Of a stretch of DNA of 64,000 bases, positions 9,882-20,432 are shown piece after piece. The stretch is from positions 1-64,000 of IMG/VR virus record IMGVR_UViG_3300032668_000011; one strand, 5' to 3'. Position 1 is the first letter of the stretch. Every line of letters begins with the position of its first letter. The stretch comes from a virus. The translations under genes were made by a program, and so were the position numbers. The notes beneath the pieces were generated by a model that was not told the DNA's origin, did no database searches, and worked only from the letters and a program-made list of their open reading frames with translations.

Positions 9882-11189
9882 ATGGGAACGACAAGCTTCA
9901 TCACGGCATCATCTGCAATCCTGGGATCGCACATCGGTTCATTCCAACCGATCTTCCAACCAATCTTCACGCATGACACGTCATTCTTTGACGAGGGGCC
10001 TAACCAGAACCTTCCCAGACAATCGTTAGCTGTAGAACAGTCTGTGATGTCTAGCAGTCTCTCTAACCTGTCAAGCTCGTATCCGTACCTGCAAGGTATC
10101 GAGATCAGTACGCAAGCGCAGTACGACGCAGGATTCGTCAAGATTTGGTCAGGTGAACCCGGACATCGGATGCCTCAGCTTACCTTCGATGAAGGTGTTG
10201 AGGTCGTGTCTAGCCCGTTCTCAGACGGCACATCAGACTCCTTCAACGTATTCAGCAAGACAGTCACTGATTTCAACGAGAACATGCATTTTCCGGTGTT
10301 GCAATTTCCTTTGCAGAACACCTCAGAGAATCCGCACCTGAACGCAAGGACCTTCCTCTACAAGACGATCGTTGTCAAGGCAAACGATGGAAGGACAGTG
10401 CAATACAGGCTCGATCAGGACCTCGAAAGTACAGTGATGAGCAGCATCATTGAACCTCTTGCGATCAGACTGACGCCCTCGTTCTACAACAGTGACGTGC
10501 CCGTCAGCGTCAATCAGGTCAGAGGGTTCGCAGGACAGGGAAACGCTGATCCTTCAGGCGCATGCGATGACGTTGTGACAGTCGATCGCTTCTGGGCAAC
10601 GTCAGGCATGACGAAAAGCAAGGCGCCTGGACAAGCACCGTTCATTGACGATCAGTTGGGCTTGAACCCACAAGAGTACTTCACGAACACAGTGTTGGAC
10701 GTCACAGGATCGTACTACGGGGTCTTCTTCAATGACACGCTCGCTGGCGTGTACTACCCAAGCGATGCGTTCGGATTGTATGCTCCCGTCACATCATCGT
10801 ACGCATTCGCACAATTGTCTGGTAGCGCTGGCACGTTCCTCATCACTGGATCCTTTCGTTTCAATAGCACACAGTTCAACGAGGAGACGATCGATGAATT
10901 GATGTATCAGGGTGTCCTCGCGCAGAGTGAGAAAACGCTAGACATGCCAGAGAAACGCCCAGCATTCTTTAGCGTTGCAAGTGCGCCCTTTGCAGACGTA
11001 CGATACGTCAGGAACGTTCCTGCACCTGCGACTGAAAGCACCAGCATGTTGAACGTGATGTCGCTGATGACAGGGTCGACAGATAACTACGTCAGCTACG
11101 ATGAGGTATCTGCTACGTGCGGGTGGTACTATGATAACAATACGAGCGTCGGGACAGACTCCCTTGCGTTCGGAGGGATGACATACTGA
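9882..11189 (+). CDS. Tail structural protein, unknown
   Basis: A 435-residue protein without a family I recognise. It is rich in Ser, Thr, Phe and Tyr with no transmembrane segment, and starts one base after the preceding stop, as does the following gene. Its composition and tight packing between large tail proteins support a virion role, perhaps at the baseplate periphery. Confidence 0.65.
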   Translation: MGTTSFITASSAILGSHIGSFQPIFQPIFTHDTSFFDEGPNQNLPRQSLAVEQSVMSSSLSNLSSSYPYLQGIEISTQAQYDAGFVKIWSGEPGHRMPQLTFDEGVEVVSSPFSDGTSDSFNVFSKTVTDFNENMHFPVLQFPLQNTSENPHLNARTFLYKTIVVKANDGRTVQYRLDQDLESTVMSSIIEPLAIRLTPSFYNSDVPVSVNQVRGFAGQGNADPSGACDDVVTVDRFWATSGMTKSKAPGQAPFIDDQLGLNPQEYFTNTVLDVTGSYYGVFFNDTLAGVYYPSDAFGLYAPVTSSYAFAQLSGSAGTFLITGSFRFNSTQFNEETIDELMYQGVLAQSEKTLDMPEKRPAFFSVASAPFADVRYVRNVPAPATESTSMLNVMSLMTGSTDNYVSYDEVSATCGWYYDNNTSVGTDSLAFGGMTY

Positions 11190-11190
11190 C

Positions 11191-14100
11191 ATGCCTGCCA
11201 CAACCATCTCGACAAGGACAGCGCCTCCTCGAAAGTTCGAGAACTACATCCTGACGCACCTCGTTGATTCGTCAGCAGGCATAACGAACATCACCGACTC
11301 ACAGATGGTTCTGTTGAAAGGACCTGGTGATCCCAGAGAAACTTTTCGTACGATAGGCGACGCATACTGCAATAACGCAATGTCATTCACTTATCCGATT
11401 GGATTTGACTTTGCGCTTGACGGCGTCACATACAAAAGTTTCGTTGCTGACACCAACGGCTGGATGGCGCTTGTTGGCCCGGGAACACCATTCAGTCTTT
11501 CTCAGATTCTTGAGTATACGGGTCCGTCCAGCAACGGATCGACAGGATATGAGGATTGGGACAACTCTTTCATCTTGCCTGTGATGGCATCAAACACCGT
11601 GTTATTGTGTCCATGGTTTTCTGACCTCAGAAACGTGCATGGTAGTTTGTATGATGACACTAGTTCAACGTATAGCCGTCAGAAGGAGAAGCGCGTCGGC
11701 ATGGGACTCGAACCCATGCCAAGTGTTGTGAATGAACTGTCGCCGGGCGTAAAATACTACAATGACAATCACTCACCAGCGGGAGGTAGACGTCTGATTG
11801 TGCGATGGCACAGTCTAAGCAGTTATAACAATGCAGCTAGCGGCATCTTGAAATTTGAGGTCGTACTGTACGAGAATGGAACGATTGAGTTTAGATACGC
11901 ACCTAGAACGCCTCTAGCTGTACCCGTCAATAGCGGCGAACGTGCGACGATCGGCATTTTCATGCCTAATGGTACGCATCGTTTTCGAGATTTTTCGTCA
12001 GGGTTGGGATATGATGATCAACGCCAGCAGTACGTGTATGGTGGATACGTGTACGATGCTAGTTATAACGACGGGCAGAGTAACGCGAACTCCTGGTATG
12101 ATGCTGGTCCATCGTACACACATCCCGTACCATACGCATGGAACCTAAAGCCATACAACAATTGGCCATCCGTTTCAACTGGCGGCGGCACCTTCACATT
12201 CTCTCCACCGATGAACCGTCGAAAGGTGCTTCCTCGCAACCTCATTCGCAAGAATGACGCGATGCTTAAGTTACCGACCGTCGCACGAACAGGTGACAGT
12301 CGACTTGGTACCGGTCTTGTTACGTTCGATGATCGCAGATCTCCTACGTACTCATCATCAAGCATTGTCAACTACCCATCAACGTTGCCAAGGTTCTTCG
12401 GTGGCACCGGCGTAGGAACACTTCAACGTCAAGACTTGTTCACGAATGATTTTGTCGCTCCGGGGGGCACGAACAGCAGCGCAATCGATCAATTCATGAA
12501 TGATGGACCGGTGACGTTGGTTGATGCATTTAACGAAACAAATCGTTATGAACAAGATCAGGCAACGTTGTCTACGAACTTCTTCGCCACGGGGTCTAGC
12601 ACCACATATCTCGCTGATGGTTTCACGCAGAACCTAAAATCAAAGACGCAGATCAAGTTCACATTGAACGTTGACACTAGCGTCACGATGCCCGACATCA
12701 CGTCAAGCATCTACTACTACAACAACACGACGAAAGCGTGGGAAGTACCGCAGAACTCATCATACATCATCGGAAATCTGGCTAGCGGTCCTCCGTCGCC
12801 CAATCCTTACGCAGGAGGTGATTGGACTGATGCTGCAGTCGACGGCATGAACTGGCAGATCGCTGAGGACATGAAGGGATTTGGTCCGATTGGGAACCTC
12901 GTTGCTTCAGGTACGCTTGATCGCTACGGTGCATACGCACAGACCGATCCGCAGATCGGCGCAGTGTACGACCCCAAGGCGTTGCCGTACGCGATCGGAA
13001 AGTCATACGCAAAGAGCATTCGAAACAACAACGACTACGTTGCGAATAATGATGAAACGTTCACGCTTCCGATCACGTCACCATTCCTGATTGAAAAAGC
13101 CGTCTTTGAGATCCCATTCGCGGCCGGACCGGGATGGTTCAACGATATAACACAATGTTTCATTCCAGGCAATAGCGCGTTCTACAGAAGTGAAAATCCT
13201 GCCGCGACGTCGTTCGATTTCGCCGGTCCAGCGTTGACTGTCGCCTTATTCAGGCAAGTTCCGCTTGACGGAACTGCAACCGGACCGGGAATTCGCGACC
13301 TGATCATGACAGGCACGATCACACACACGTACGACAACACGCGCGGAATCATGCTCGCGAGCTTCGCGCCAGCAGATTCGACAACGCAGGTATGGCCTGT
13401 TGGATTCCTATCCTATGCCGGGCCCCCAGGCGCAGTTGTCACTCCCAATTCAACAGGACATTTCACCGGATCAGTCACAATTGAATCAACGGCGCTCAGT
13501 TCCGCGGGCGTGATTGTCAAGTTTATCACAAATTTCATGGCATCGCCCGAAGGCGCAGCTGCGACGGATCTCTCGAACTTCTTGACAAGCACGCCTACAC
13601 TAACATTGACGACGAACGGCGTGTTGCAGACCGATGGGAATGGCACACAAAATGTCAACATCGCGTACATCTCTCCTCTTGGGCGTGGAGGTACAGGTTT
13701 TCAGCAGGCTGGTCGTTGTATCCTCGGAAATGAATACGTGACATTGCAGGGATTGAGCGATCCTGAAGGGTTGGTCGTTCCGAACCCACTGTACACGCCT
13801 GTCCTCTCCGATCAACAAAAACAGGCGTTAGACCAGGTCGCGTTCGGTGACCTCGACAACATTGCGAAAGCAAACGTTTCAGCAGCAATCCCATTGATCA
13901 GTCACTTTCCATCACCTTACCTCGTGATGCCGGGTGACAAGTTGGTCCTCAGCATCTCAAAGATGCGACCGGTGTTGTATCAACCTCATGATTCATCAGA
14001 CAACCCGACATACAACACGGCTTTCTCGAGCTCGACCCAACGCCCGAACGCAGGACACGACGTCAGCCTCGTTCCAGGACAAATTAACATCACACTGTAC

Positions 14101-15558
14101 GGTAGTCAGGTACAGGAAGGTGTCGAATTTCATGACACATTGAACCAGCCTCTTGCGTCTGATGTGGTGCATGAGATCATCGGTGCAGAACCGGTGCTTG
14201 ATCAGTTCGAGATCATGTACAGGAACGAGCTCAGTGGTAGCTTCACAGACAATGCCGTCTTTGGATCGATGTCAGAAGAAGGTCGTTTCAGATTGCTCAG
14301 CTGGCTCAATGCCAACAATGTTCCTGCAGGCAGCGCGATCACGGACTGGCCTCATGTTGGAACATTTCATATTCTGAGTCCGGAACTGCTTGGGATCAGC
14401 AATTCAAAGGCCTATTGGTTGCAACAGTGGTGGGAGCGCGCTGGGGACGTTAGACTGTCGTCATTCGTAAACTCAAGCGAGAGATTCTATGATTCGATGA
14501 TGCCATCAATCGACACATGTCTGATCGCTGACGGTAATGGCATCGTTCTCGGGAATAACATCGGGAATTCTCAACAACTTACGACTAAAAATGTCGGATC
14601 AGTCAACCTAGCATTGACTAACACAACAAGCCCTAGCGGCACACCCAATGCGATACCGAACTGGTCAATGGCATTTCCATTCGAACCACGGTATGCAAAT
14701 GCTGCACGTCAGCTTGACATCTCAAAAGGTTACATCGCAACGCAGGTCTACAACGCAGACGGAACAGTGTCAAACATTTCACCGACAGAGGTGAACGGAT
14801 TGATCGTCGGGACGTATGAACAACATGAAATCTATCTGTTAGGAACAGTTGGATCTCTTCCCGTGTCAACGACAGTGTGGTCGAAATTGGGGATGGGCGT
14901 AGGCGCTAGTTGGTTTGTTGACGTAAATCTTGCGCAGGGAATTAATTCATACGGATTGTATGTCACAGGATCAACGTCAACTGATGATACGTCACGAATA
15001 CTCTACGGATACGGTGATAGAAACACTGTGTTTGCAGATCCGTACGCAGAGTCTACGTTGACAGGAGTGAAGAACTGGCCTGATCAACGCGATGTTGCGT
15101 TCCGGGATTCAATTTATGTGCACGGAGGCGCCGGTCCCGAGCCAACCAACAATCTATGGTTCTACTCTCCTGTAATTCGAGGGTGGAAGTACGGCGTCTA
15201 TAGTGGAATCCCTACGTTCAGCAAGTGCTACTGGCGTCGTGGAAAGTTCGGACAATTCAGGGACATGCTCGAGCAACGTCTAGACACGAAGTACTATGAA
15301 TCTCCAGAGAATGCTCCTGATGATCCTGACTTCGTGCAAGGCGTGAAGGACGCGTGCGTGAATGTCAAGTTCATCAGTCCAGACGGTCGCTTGACGAATC
15401 CGTCGAACACATGGTCGAACAATCAACACTTTGAGTGCACGTCATCGTTGCCGTTTTTCGATGGTGTCATCACGAGTCGTACGCCCATCAACGTTCAGAC
15501 GCTCAACAAACGCATCATCTCGTTCAACAAGGACATATTCGGTAACGTCGCACTGTGA
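11191..15558 (+). CDS. Very large tail/fibre protein
   Basis: A 1455-residue beta-rich protein. Residues about 60-280 contain a domain with DGVTYKSFVADTNGWM and later LKFEVVLYENGTIEFRY, a pattern seen in extracellular beta-sandwich domains that carry conserved DTNGW and NGTIEFRY-like strands. The remaining length is repetitive beta structure with no enzyme motif. It starts one base after the preceding stop. Likely a long peripheral baseplate or fibre protein. Confidence 0.65.
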   Translation: MPATTISTRTAPPRKFENYILTHLVDSSAGITNITDSQMVLLKGPGDPRETFRTIGDAYCNNAMSFTYPIGFDFALDGVTYKSFVADTNGWMALVGPGTPFSLSQILEYTGPSSNGSTGYEDWDNSFILPVMASNTVLLCPWFSDLRNVHGSLYDDTSSTYSRQKEKRVGMGLEPMPSVVNELSPGVKYYNDNHSPAGGRRLIVRWHSLSSYNNAASGILKFEVVLYENGTIEFRYAPRTPLAVPVNSGERATIGIFMPNGTHRFRDFSSGLGYDDQRQQYVYGGYVYDASYNDGQSNANSWYDAGPSYTHPVPYAWNLKPYNNWPSVSTGGGTFTFSPPMNRRKVLPRNLIRKNDAMLKLPTVARTGDSRLGTGLVTFDDRRSPTYSSSSIVNYPSTLPRFFGGTGVGTLQRQDLFTNDFVAPGGTNSSAIDQFMNDGPVTLVDAFNETNRYEQDQATLSTNFFATGSSTTYLADGFTQNLKSKTQIKFTLNVDTSVTMPDITSSIYYYNNTTKAWEVPQNSSYIIGNLASGPPSPNPYAGGDWTDAAVDGMNWQIAEDMKGFGPIGNLVASGTLDRYGAYAQTDPQIGAVYDPKALPYAIGKSYAKSIRNNNDYVANNDETFTLPITSPFLIEKAVFEIPFAAGPGWFNDITQCFIPGNSAFYRSENPAATSFDFAGPALTVALFRQVPLDGTATGPGIRDLIMTGTITHTYDNTRGIMLASFAPADSTTQVWPVGFLSYAGPPGAVVTPNSTGHFTGSVTIESTALSSAGVIVKFITNFMASPEGAAATDLSNFLTSTPTLTLTTNGVLQTDGNGTQNVNIAYISPLGRGGTGFQQAGRCILGNEYVTLQGLSDPEGLVVPNPLYTPVLSDQQKQALDQVAFGDLDNIAKANVSAAIPLISHFPSPYLVMPGDKLVLSISKMRPVLYQPHDSSDNPTYNTAFSSSTQRPNAGHDVSLVPGQINITLYGSQVQEGVEFHDTLNQPLASDVVHEIIGAEPVLDQFEIMYRNELSGSFTDNAVFGSMSEEGRFRLLSWLNANNVPAGSAITDWPHVGTFHILSPELLGISNSKAYWLQQWWERAGDVRLSSFVNSSERFYDSMMPSIDTCLIADGNGIVLGNNIGNSQQLTTKNVGSVNLALTNTTSPSGTPNAIPNWSMAFPFEPRYANAARQLDISKGYIATQVYNADGTVSNISPTEVNGLIVGTYEQHEIYLLGTVGSLPVSTTVWSKLGMGVGASWFVDVNLAQGINSYGLYVTGSTSTDDTSRILYGYGDRNTVFADPYAESTLTGVKNWPDQRDVAFRDSIYVHGGAGPEPTNNLWFYSPVIRGWKYGVYSGIPTFSKCYWRRGKFGQFRDMLEQRLDTKYYESPENAPDDPDFVQGVKDACVNVKFISPDGRLTNPSNTWSNNQHFECTSSLPFFDGVITSRTPINVQTLNKRIISFNKDIFGNVAL

Positions 15559-15586
15559 TCACATCCTAGAGGAGGAGAACGGCTCG

Positions 15587-15607
15587 ATGTCCGTAAGTAC
15601 TGAATAG
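15587..15607 (+). other. Six-codon mini-ORF with strong ribosome site
   Basis: An AGGAGGAG ribosome site at 15570-15577 sits at good spacing before an ATG that opens a six-codon frame ending in TAG (15605-15607). The real fibre gene starts 17 bases later, in another frame, behind only a weak site. It may be a leader that couples translation, or a leftover start. Confidence 0.4.
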
Positions 15608-15623
15608 CGAGCGTTGACGCGAG

Positions 15624-18600
15624 ATGGCACAGAAAACACCGACAGGGACTCTGACAGAAGCGCTCAGCTCGTTCTTTGTCTACGTCAATGACACGAACAC
15701 GGGGAAGATCACGCGTGTTGCGATCCCGGGCGACACGCAGATCGGCATGGTCGGCAACCCTGCTGAACTGATGCTGACTGGCCGCATATCGTTCAACACG
15801 ACGCAGTACTTCACTGACAACGTCAACAAGGGCGTGATCCTCACGTCCAACAACGACACGATCATAGGCATCAACCTTGACGTTGTGCCCGTCAATGGTC
15901 AGATTACCGTGACGTTGCCAGCAAATCCTCGGCAGGGGCAGGTGCACTACGTCATGGATATGACCGGGACGTCACAGACCGTCCCGATCTACGTTTACCC
16001 TGCGTTGCCCGGGCAAACGATCGACAACTCAAACGTCTCGATCCTTGAGTTCAACTACAGTTCTCTCGTACTGTGTTGGTTGAATGGACAATGGAGGACA
16101 CTTGCAACCGGTGCGCATGGAGGTATCAATAACGTTGTTGGCGAAGGCGGAACAACGGCTGAGATAGTCTCAAACATCGTCACAATCTCGAGCTCGATCT
16201 ACGCTAATCCGTCATCATCCTACCTGATGGCTAGTGCGAGCAACGGTGATTCACCCACCTCACGCTATGTTGCGGCTGTGGCACAGTCTGGCATCCAGAT
16301 CACTGACAATGGCCCAGGAAATCAAATCGTCTGGTCGTTGGTATCTCCATTCGAGGCCGGGCAAGCATTAGACGGGCTCCTCGTCGAGCTGCCAGGCGTC
16401 CCTGGTCCAAATTACGGACTTGATGGCGTCTATACGTTCATCTGTCCTAGCGGCTCTGCAGACATCGCAACGATGGGAGGCATGTCAGGCAGCCTGTACG
16501 CTGTCACATTGCAATTCAGGGGTGCTGTGGCGCCGTGCCCATGGGATTCACCCATCAACGGAGAATGGGGCGCAGCTGCAGCTGGTACATGGGATGGTCA
16601 ATTCTGGATGGTCAACGGAACGCCTCAAGGTAATGAGGTTCAGTTCATACTTGACGTCTCTGATCCTCCTGCACGATATTGCCTGAATGCCGAGCCATCC
16701 TGGATCGGGAATCAACCTGAATTTACTACTGCACTCTTTTCGATCAATTACACAAAGACAATTCCGATCCGTGGAGGGGCACACGTGACCCTCACGGCAA
16801 ATGCAACATCGAACGGTGGCGGTTGGGCAGAGCCTGCCAACGATTCTCACTGCTGGCCAAGCGGTCTTGTCAGTTTTGGATCCACGCTTCCTGCTGGCGC
16901 GCCGCCGCAGCCATTCTTGGGCGAATTCGTATATGTCACGTACGTATCGTCCAGCCTCGTCAACGAGGTGTTCGTATCGAACCAGGGTCTTCAATTGCCT
17001 GGTGGAGCGTATCAGTTCATCGAGACTCTTTACGGCGGAGGTATCCTTGCGAGGAGCGGCAGCAACACAAACGTAAATCGATTCGGCAGTCAGGTCGCCG
17101 AGTTGATGATCGACAATACTGTTGTTGCGACGTTATCAGGAAGCACGTTCTCCGGACCGGTCAAGGCACCGACGATCACTGCGACGTCAACTGTCACGTC
17201 ACCCATATTCATAGGGAGCCTGCAACAGGTCTCTCCAGGTGTAGCGTACATCATCGCGACCGGTACGATCACCGTCAGCACCAATAGCCTCGGTCAGATC
17301 ATCATGACCGGTAGCGAGGGCGCATTCAACATCTCAGGCTCCGGTGGAACGCTGGTGACCGAGGTTGGCGGATTCTACAACGTGTCATCGAGCCTTTACG
17401 CTGATGATCATGCATCATACTTGCTAATGTCATCGTCCTTCCGGGCGTTGAATTCAAGGCTGTTAGTTGCCGGTTCTGGCATTCAGTTCATCGACGGCGG
17501 ACCCGGTGGTTCACTGACGATCATTGCGTCCAGTAGTATCAGCGAAAATGCGTTTGGAATATGGACTGACACAGGTGCAGGATTATACGCAACGTCAAGC
17601 GTGTCAGTTGATCAACAGGGTCGAACGGCGTCTCAAATTGGCACTGACGTGTGGTTCTTCGTTTCTGGCACGCAGAACGTCCCAGCCGGGCAACCCAACA
17701 GGAAGGTTGCTGTATTTGGTGGCGATCTATTCGTTTCAGGCGCTTTCACGACAACGGGATCGATGCATGTGTTCGGTGCAGAACATATCTCAGGCGATCT
17801 CGCAACTTCAGGTTCTCTAACTGCGCTAGGTGGGTTGACAGGATCGCTTACACACCTCACAAATGGCCAGATTTACATGGTGGGTCTTGGCACCATCGTG
17901 ATCTCCACGAACAGCTTGGGTCAGGTGATCCTATCTGGCACGGCGGGTGCGTCATCACTGTTCACGAGTCTGTCGGGTATCGGCGGTTCAACAGCGTCTA
18001 ACGATGCGTTTGGCAACTATACTGTGTCAAGTTCAATAGGCGCAGACAAGTACGGCAATTACATCGTCGCAGCATTCAATGGTGAGAATCCGAATGAAAG
18101 GAAGCTCACGGCCGGAGACGGCATAGTGTTCGCTGACAATGGCCCGGGGAATAACTGGATCTTTGCACTCAACGTTGTCGGTGCCGGTTCAATCAATGTG
18201 TTCACTGCGTCCGGTGGCACTGTCGTTGTCAGCGGTTCGAACTCAAACGTCACAGCTGTGTACGGTTCTGGCGGTTCAACAGTAACGCCATCAGGTACGG
18301 CTTTCACTGTGTCTAGTTCGGTTGGTGCAAACAAGTACGCACAGTATGTCGTTGTCAACGCTGACGGTGAGAACCCAAATGAGAGGAAGATCACTGCAGG
18401 ATCGGGCATCTCGATCGCGGATGCAGGTGGTAACCTCACGATCACAAATACCGGCGTGATATCTGGCACGACATACGCTGATGCATACGCTACGTACCTG
18501 CAGGTTTCGCCTGATCTGAATAACGTCGAATCACGTTACGTTGTAGGTCAAGGCGGAATATCCGTGATCGATGGTGGTCCATTCAGCTACTTTGCGATCT

Positions 18601-20423
18601 CAAGTTCTATCGGATCGTATGCATCTGCGTCGTACGTCGTCGTCGGAGCTGACACGAGAAATCCCAATGAACGTGTGTTGACAGCAGGCGCCGGCATCAC
18701 GTTTGTTGATAGCGGTCCCGGTGGAACGATCACCGTCAATGGAACTATCGGATCGAGTTCAATCTACGCAAACGTCAGCGCGTCATTCGTCGTCATGCAA
18801 CCTGACGGTGAGAATCCGAACGAGCGTGGGTTGCTAGCGACAGGAGGAAGCACGCTCATCGATACCGGTCCTGGTGGTACTGTCACCATCTCGAGCTCGA
18901 TCGGCGCATACCCATCATCATCGTACATCGTGCTCGGAATTGACGGGCGTAATCCCAACGAACGACGCCTCGTGCAAGGCAATGGAATCACGTACGTTGA
19001 TCACGGTCCTGGTGGTGACCTGACGCTTAGCGTGTCAAGTTCGATCTACGCAAACGTATCCTCATCATACCTCGTTCTTGCAGTTGACACGCAGAATCCG
19101 AACGAGCGACGTTTGGTGACGCACGGATCACTACAATCTTTCGACGGCGGCGCTGGATCAGCGTACATCATGCTCGTCACCGGAACACTCAATGATAACG
19201 GTACGTTACTCAGCACGACAAGTTCATTGCAGGCGCCCATCATCACTGCAACGTCAGGATTCACGGGAAGCCTCACGCAGCTCGTTGGAGGCAATCCATT
19301 CATCGTAGGAACAGGCAACACCACCGTTTCTACAGGGTCACTTGGACAGATCATCATCTCTTCCACGGGAGGCGGAGGAACTTCGCTCGCAGTCTATCAA
19401 GCTTCACACGGGTTCACGACCGGTCAGGCAGTGTACTACACGGGCTCGTCGTGGGCGCTAGCTGAAGCAAACAACGCAAACACGTTGGGTATCGGTGTCG
19501 TTCAGTACGTTGACGCGAACAACTTCATCCTGTATCAGGTCGGTGAGGTGACAGGATTGTCAGGTCTTTCGTCCGGACAGTACTATTTTGTCAGCGATGC
19601 AACGCCCGGGTTGTTGACTACGACTGCTCCTACGGCGACGACAAGCTTCTCAAATCCGTTGTTCTTTGCGATTTCGACGACTGCTGGCCTTGTGCTACCG
19701 TTCAGGCCATCTGCAATCACAAGTGGATCGTCAGGTGGTGCCGATGCATATGCATCATACATCCTTGCGTCCAGCGACCCATCGCTCACGAACTCTCGAT
19801 TGCTCACTGCGGGCTCGAACATCACGATCAATGATGGAGGGCCGCTCGGCAGCCTGATCATCAGCAGTTCATTGGGAATTAATGTTGAATTGACCGGTTC
19901 ATCGCTCATCAACAACCCTCATTCAATAATGAACTTCACCGGGAGCGGCGTGGCTGTGTCAGACGTCGCGGGCGTTGCAACAGTATTCGTTCCGTACTTT
20001 CAACAGGAGATTGTGTTCATTGCGGGTGATCAGACGACAGAGAGCAATTCAGCGTTCTTCGTCGCAGGGGCGAGGTCGATCGACACCACACAGTTCCCAG
20101 CCACGATGGGATCTCTCAATCGTTACATGAAGTTCATCGCAACGCTTCAGAACACAGCTGGTGCGACAAAGACGAAGGTTCAGCTATACGATGTAAGAAA
20201 CCTAGCTGTGATCACAAGTAGCTCCATGGACAATTCAGGAGCTCCATCGCAGGTTCTACCGTATGATGTGATTAGTCCTGTCATACCTCTTGGAACGGCG
20301 ACAGGAAGCATTCAGACGAGTTCACCAGGAATGTATGAGGTTCAGGTTGAGATGGTTGGAGGTTCGACGACTACTGATGCATCAACGTGCTCGAACGCAC
20401 GGTTGATCGTGTACTACGCTTGA
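15624..20423 (+). CDS. Giant repeat tail fibre
   Basis: A 1599-residue fibre. From about residue 190 onward it is built from about ten degenerate modules of 60-75 residues, each carrying a Tyr/Ser-rich strand, an NPNER-type turn, then a Gly-rich GxGIxxxDxGPGG segment and an ISSSI-like end. Between them lie modules beginning LTxLTxG and reading FIVGTGNTTVSTGSLGQIII. The last 150 residues form a non-repetitive head. The repeats suggest a trimeric beta fibre shaft with a C-terminal receptor-binding tip. The same modules recur in the fibre at 28,975. Confidence 0.8.
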   Translation: MAQKTPTGTLTEALSSFFVYVNDTNTGKITRVAIPGDTQIGMVGNPAELMLTGRISFNTTQYFTDNVNKGVILTSNNDTIIGINLDVVPVNGQITVTLPANPRQGQVHYVMDMTGTSQTVPIYVYPALPGQTIDNSNVSILEFNYSSLVLCWLNGQWRTLATGAHGGINNVVGEGGTTAEIVSNIVTISSSIYANPSSSYLMASASNGDSPTSRYVAAVAQSGIQITDNGPGNQIVWSLVSPFEAGQALDGLLVELPGVPGPNYGLDGVYTFICPSGSADIATMGGMSGSLYAVTLQFRGAVAPCPWDSPINGEWGAAAAGTWDGQFWMVNGTPQGNEVQFILDVSDPPARYCLNAEPSWIGNQPEFTTALFSINYTKTIPIRGGAHVTLTANATSNGGGWAEPANDSHCWPSGLVSFGSTLPAGAPPQPFLGEFVYVTYVSSSLVNEVFVSNQGLQLPGGAYQFIETLYGGGILARSGSNTNVNRFGSQVAELMIDNTVVATLSGSTFSGPVKAPTITATSTVTSPIFIGSLQQVSPGVAYIIATGTITVSTNSLGQIIMTGSEGAFNISGSGGTLVTEVGGFYNVSSSLYADDHASYLLMSSSFRALNSRLLVAGSGIQFIDGGPGGSLTIIASSSISENAFGIWTDTGAGLYATSSVSVDQQGRTASQIGTDVWFFVSGTQNVPAGQPNRKVAVFGGDLFVSGAFTTTGSMHVFGAEHISGDLATSGSLTALGGLTGSLTHLTNGQIYMVGLGTIVISTNSLGQVILSGTAGASSLFTSLSGIGGSTASNDAFGNYTVSSSIGADKYGNYIVAAFNGENPNERKLTAGDGIVFADNGPGNNWIFALNVVGAGSINVFTASGGTVVVSGSNSNVTAVYGSGGSTVTPSGTAFTVSSSVGANKYAQYVVVNADGENPNERKITAGSGISIADAGGNLTITNTGVISGTTYADAYATYLQVSPDLNNVESRYVVGQGGISVIDGGPFSYFAISSSIGSYASASYVVVGADTRNPNERVLTAGAGITFVDSGPGGTITVNGTIGSSSIYANVSASFVVMQPDGENPNERGLLATGGSTLIDTGPGGTVTISSSIGAYPSSSYIVLGIDGRNPNERRLVQGNGITYVDHGPGGDLTLSVSSSIYANVSSSYLVLAVDTQNPNERRLVTHGSLQSFDGGAGSAYIMLVTGTLNDNGTLLSTTSSLQAPIITATSGFTGSLTQLVGGNPFIVGTGNTTVSTGSLGQIIISSTGGGGTSLAVYQASHGFTTGQAVYYTGSSWALAEANNANTLGIGVVQYVDANNFILYQVGEVTGLSGLSSGQYYFVSDATPGLLTTTAPTATTSFSNPLFFAISTTAGLVLPFRPSAITSGSSGGADAYASYILASSDPSLTNSRLLTAGSNITINDGGPLGSLIISSSLGINVELTGSSLINNPHSIMNFTGSGVAVSDVAGVATVFVPYFQQEIVFIAGDQTTESNSAFFVAGARSIDTTQFPATMGSLNRYMKFIATLQNTAGATKTKVQLYDVRNLAVITSSSMDNSGAPSQVLPYDVISPVIPLGTATGSIQTSSPGMYEVQVEMVGGSTTTDASTCSNARLIVYYA
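16200..19900 (+). repeat. Degenerate NPNER/GPGG fibre modules
   Basis: About ten coding repeats recognisable by NPNER (or a variant such as NSR) followed about 15 residues later by D-x-GPGG. Six copies keep a clear NPNER. At DNA level they are diverged, so they look old rather than freshly duplicated. Confidence 0.75.
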
Positions 20424-20432
20424 GGATGACGA

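Noticed and set aside
9563-10141. 192-codon antisense frame across two tail genes
   Set aside because: It overlaps two strongly supported structural genes, has no ribosome site and reads as random composition.
16200-19900. Regularly spaced repeats that could be taken for a CRISPR array
   Set aside because: They are coding modules of 60-75 residues with diverged DNA, without identical short repeats or unique spacers.
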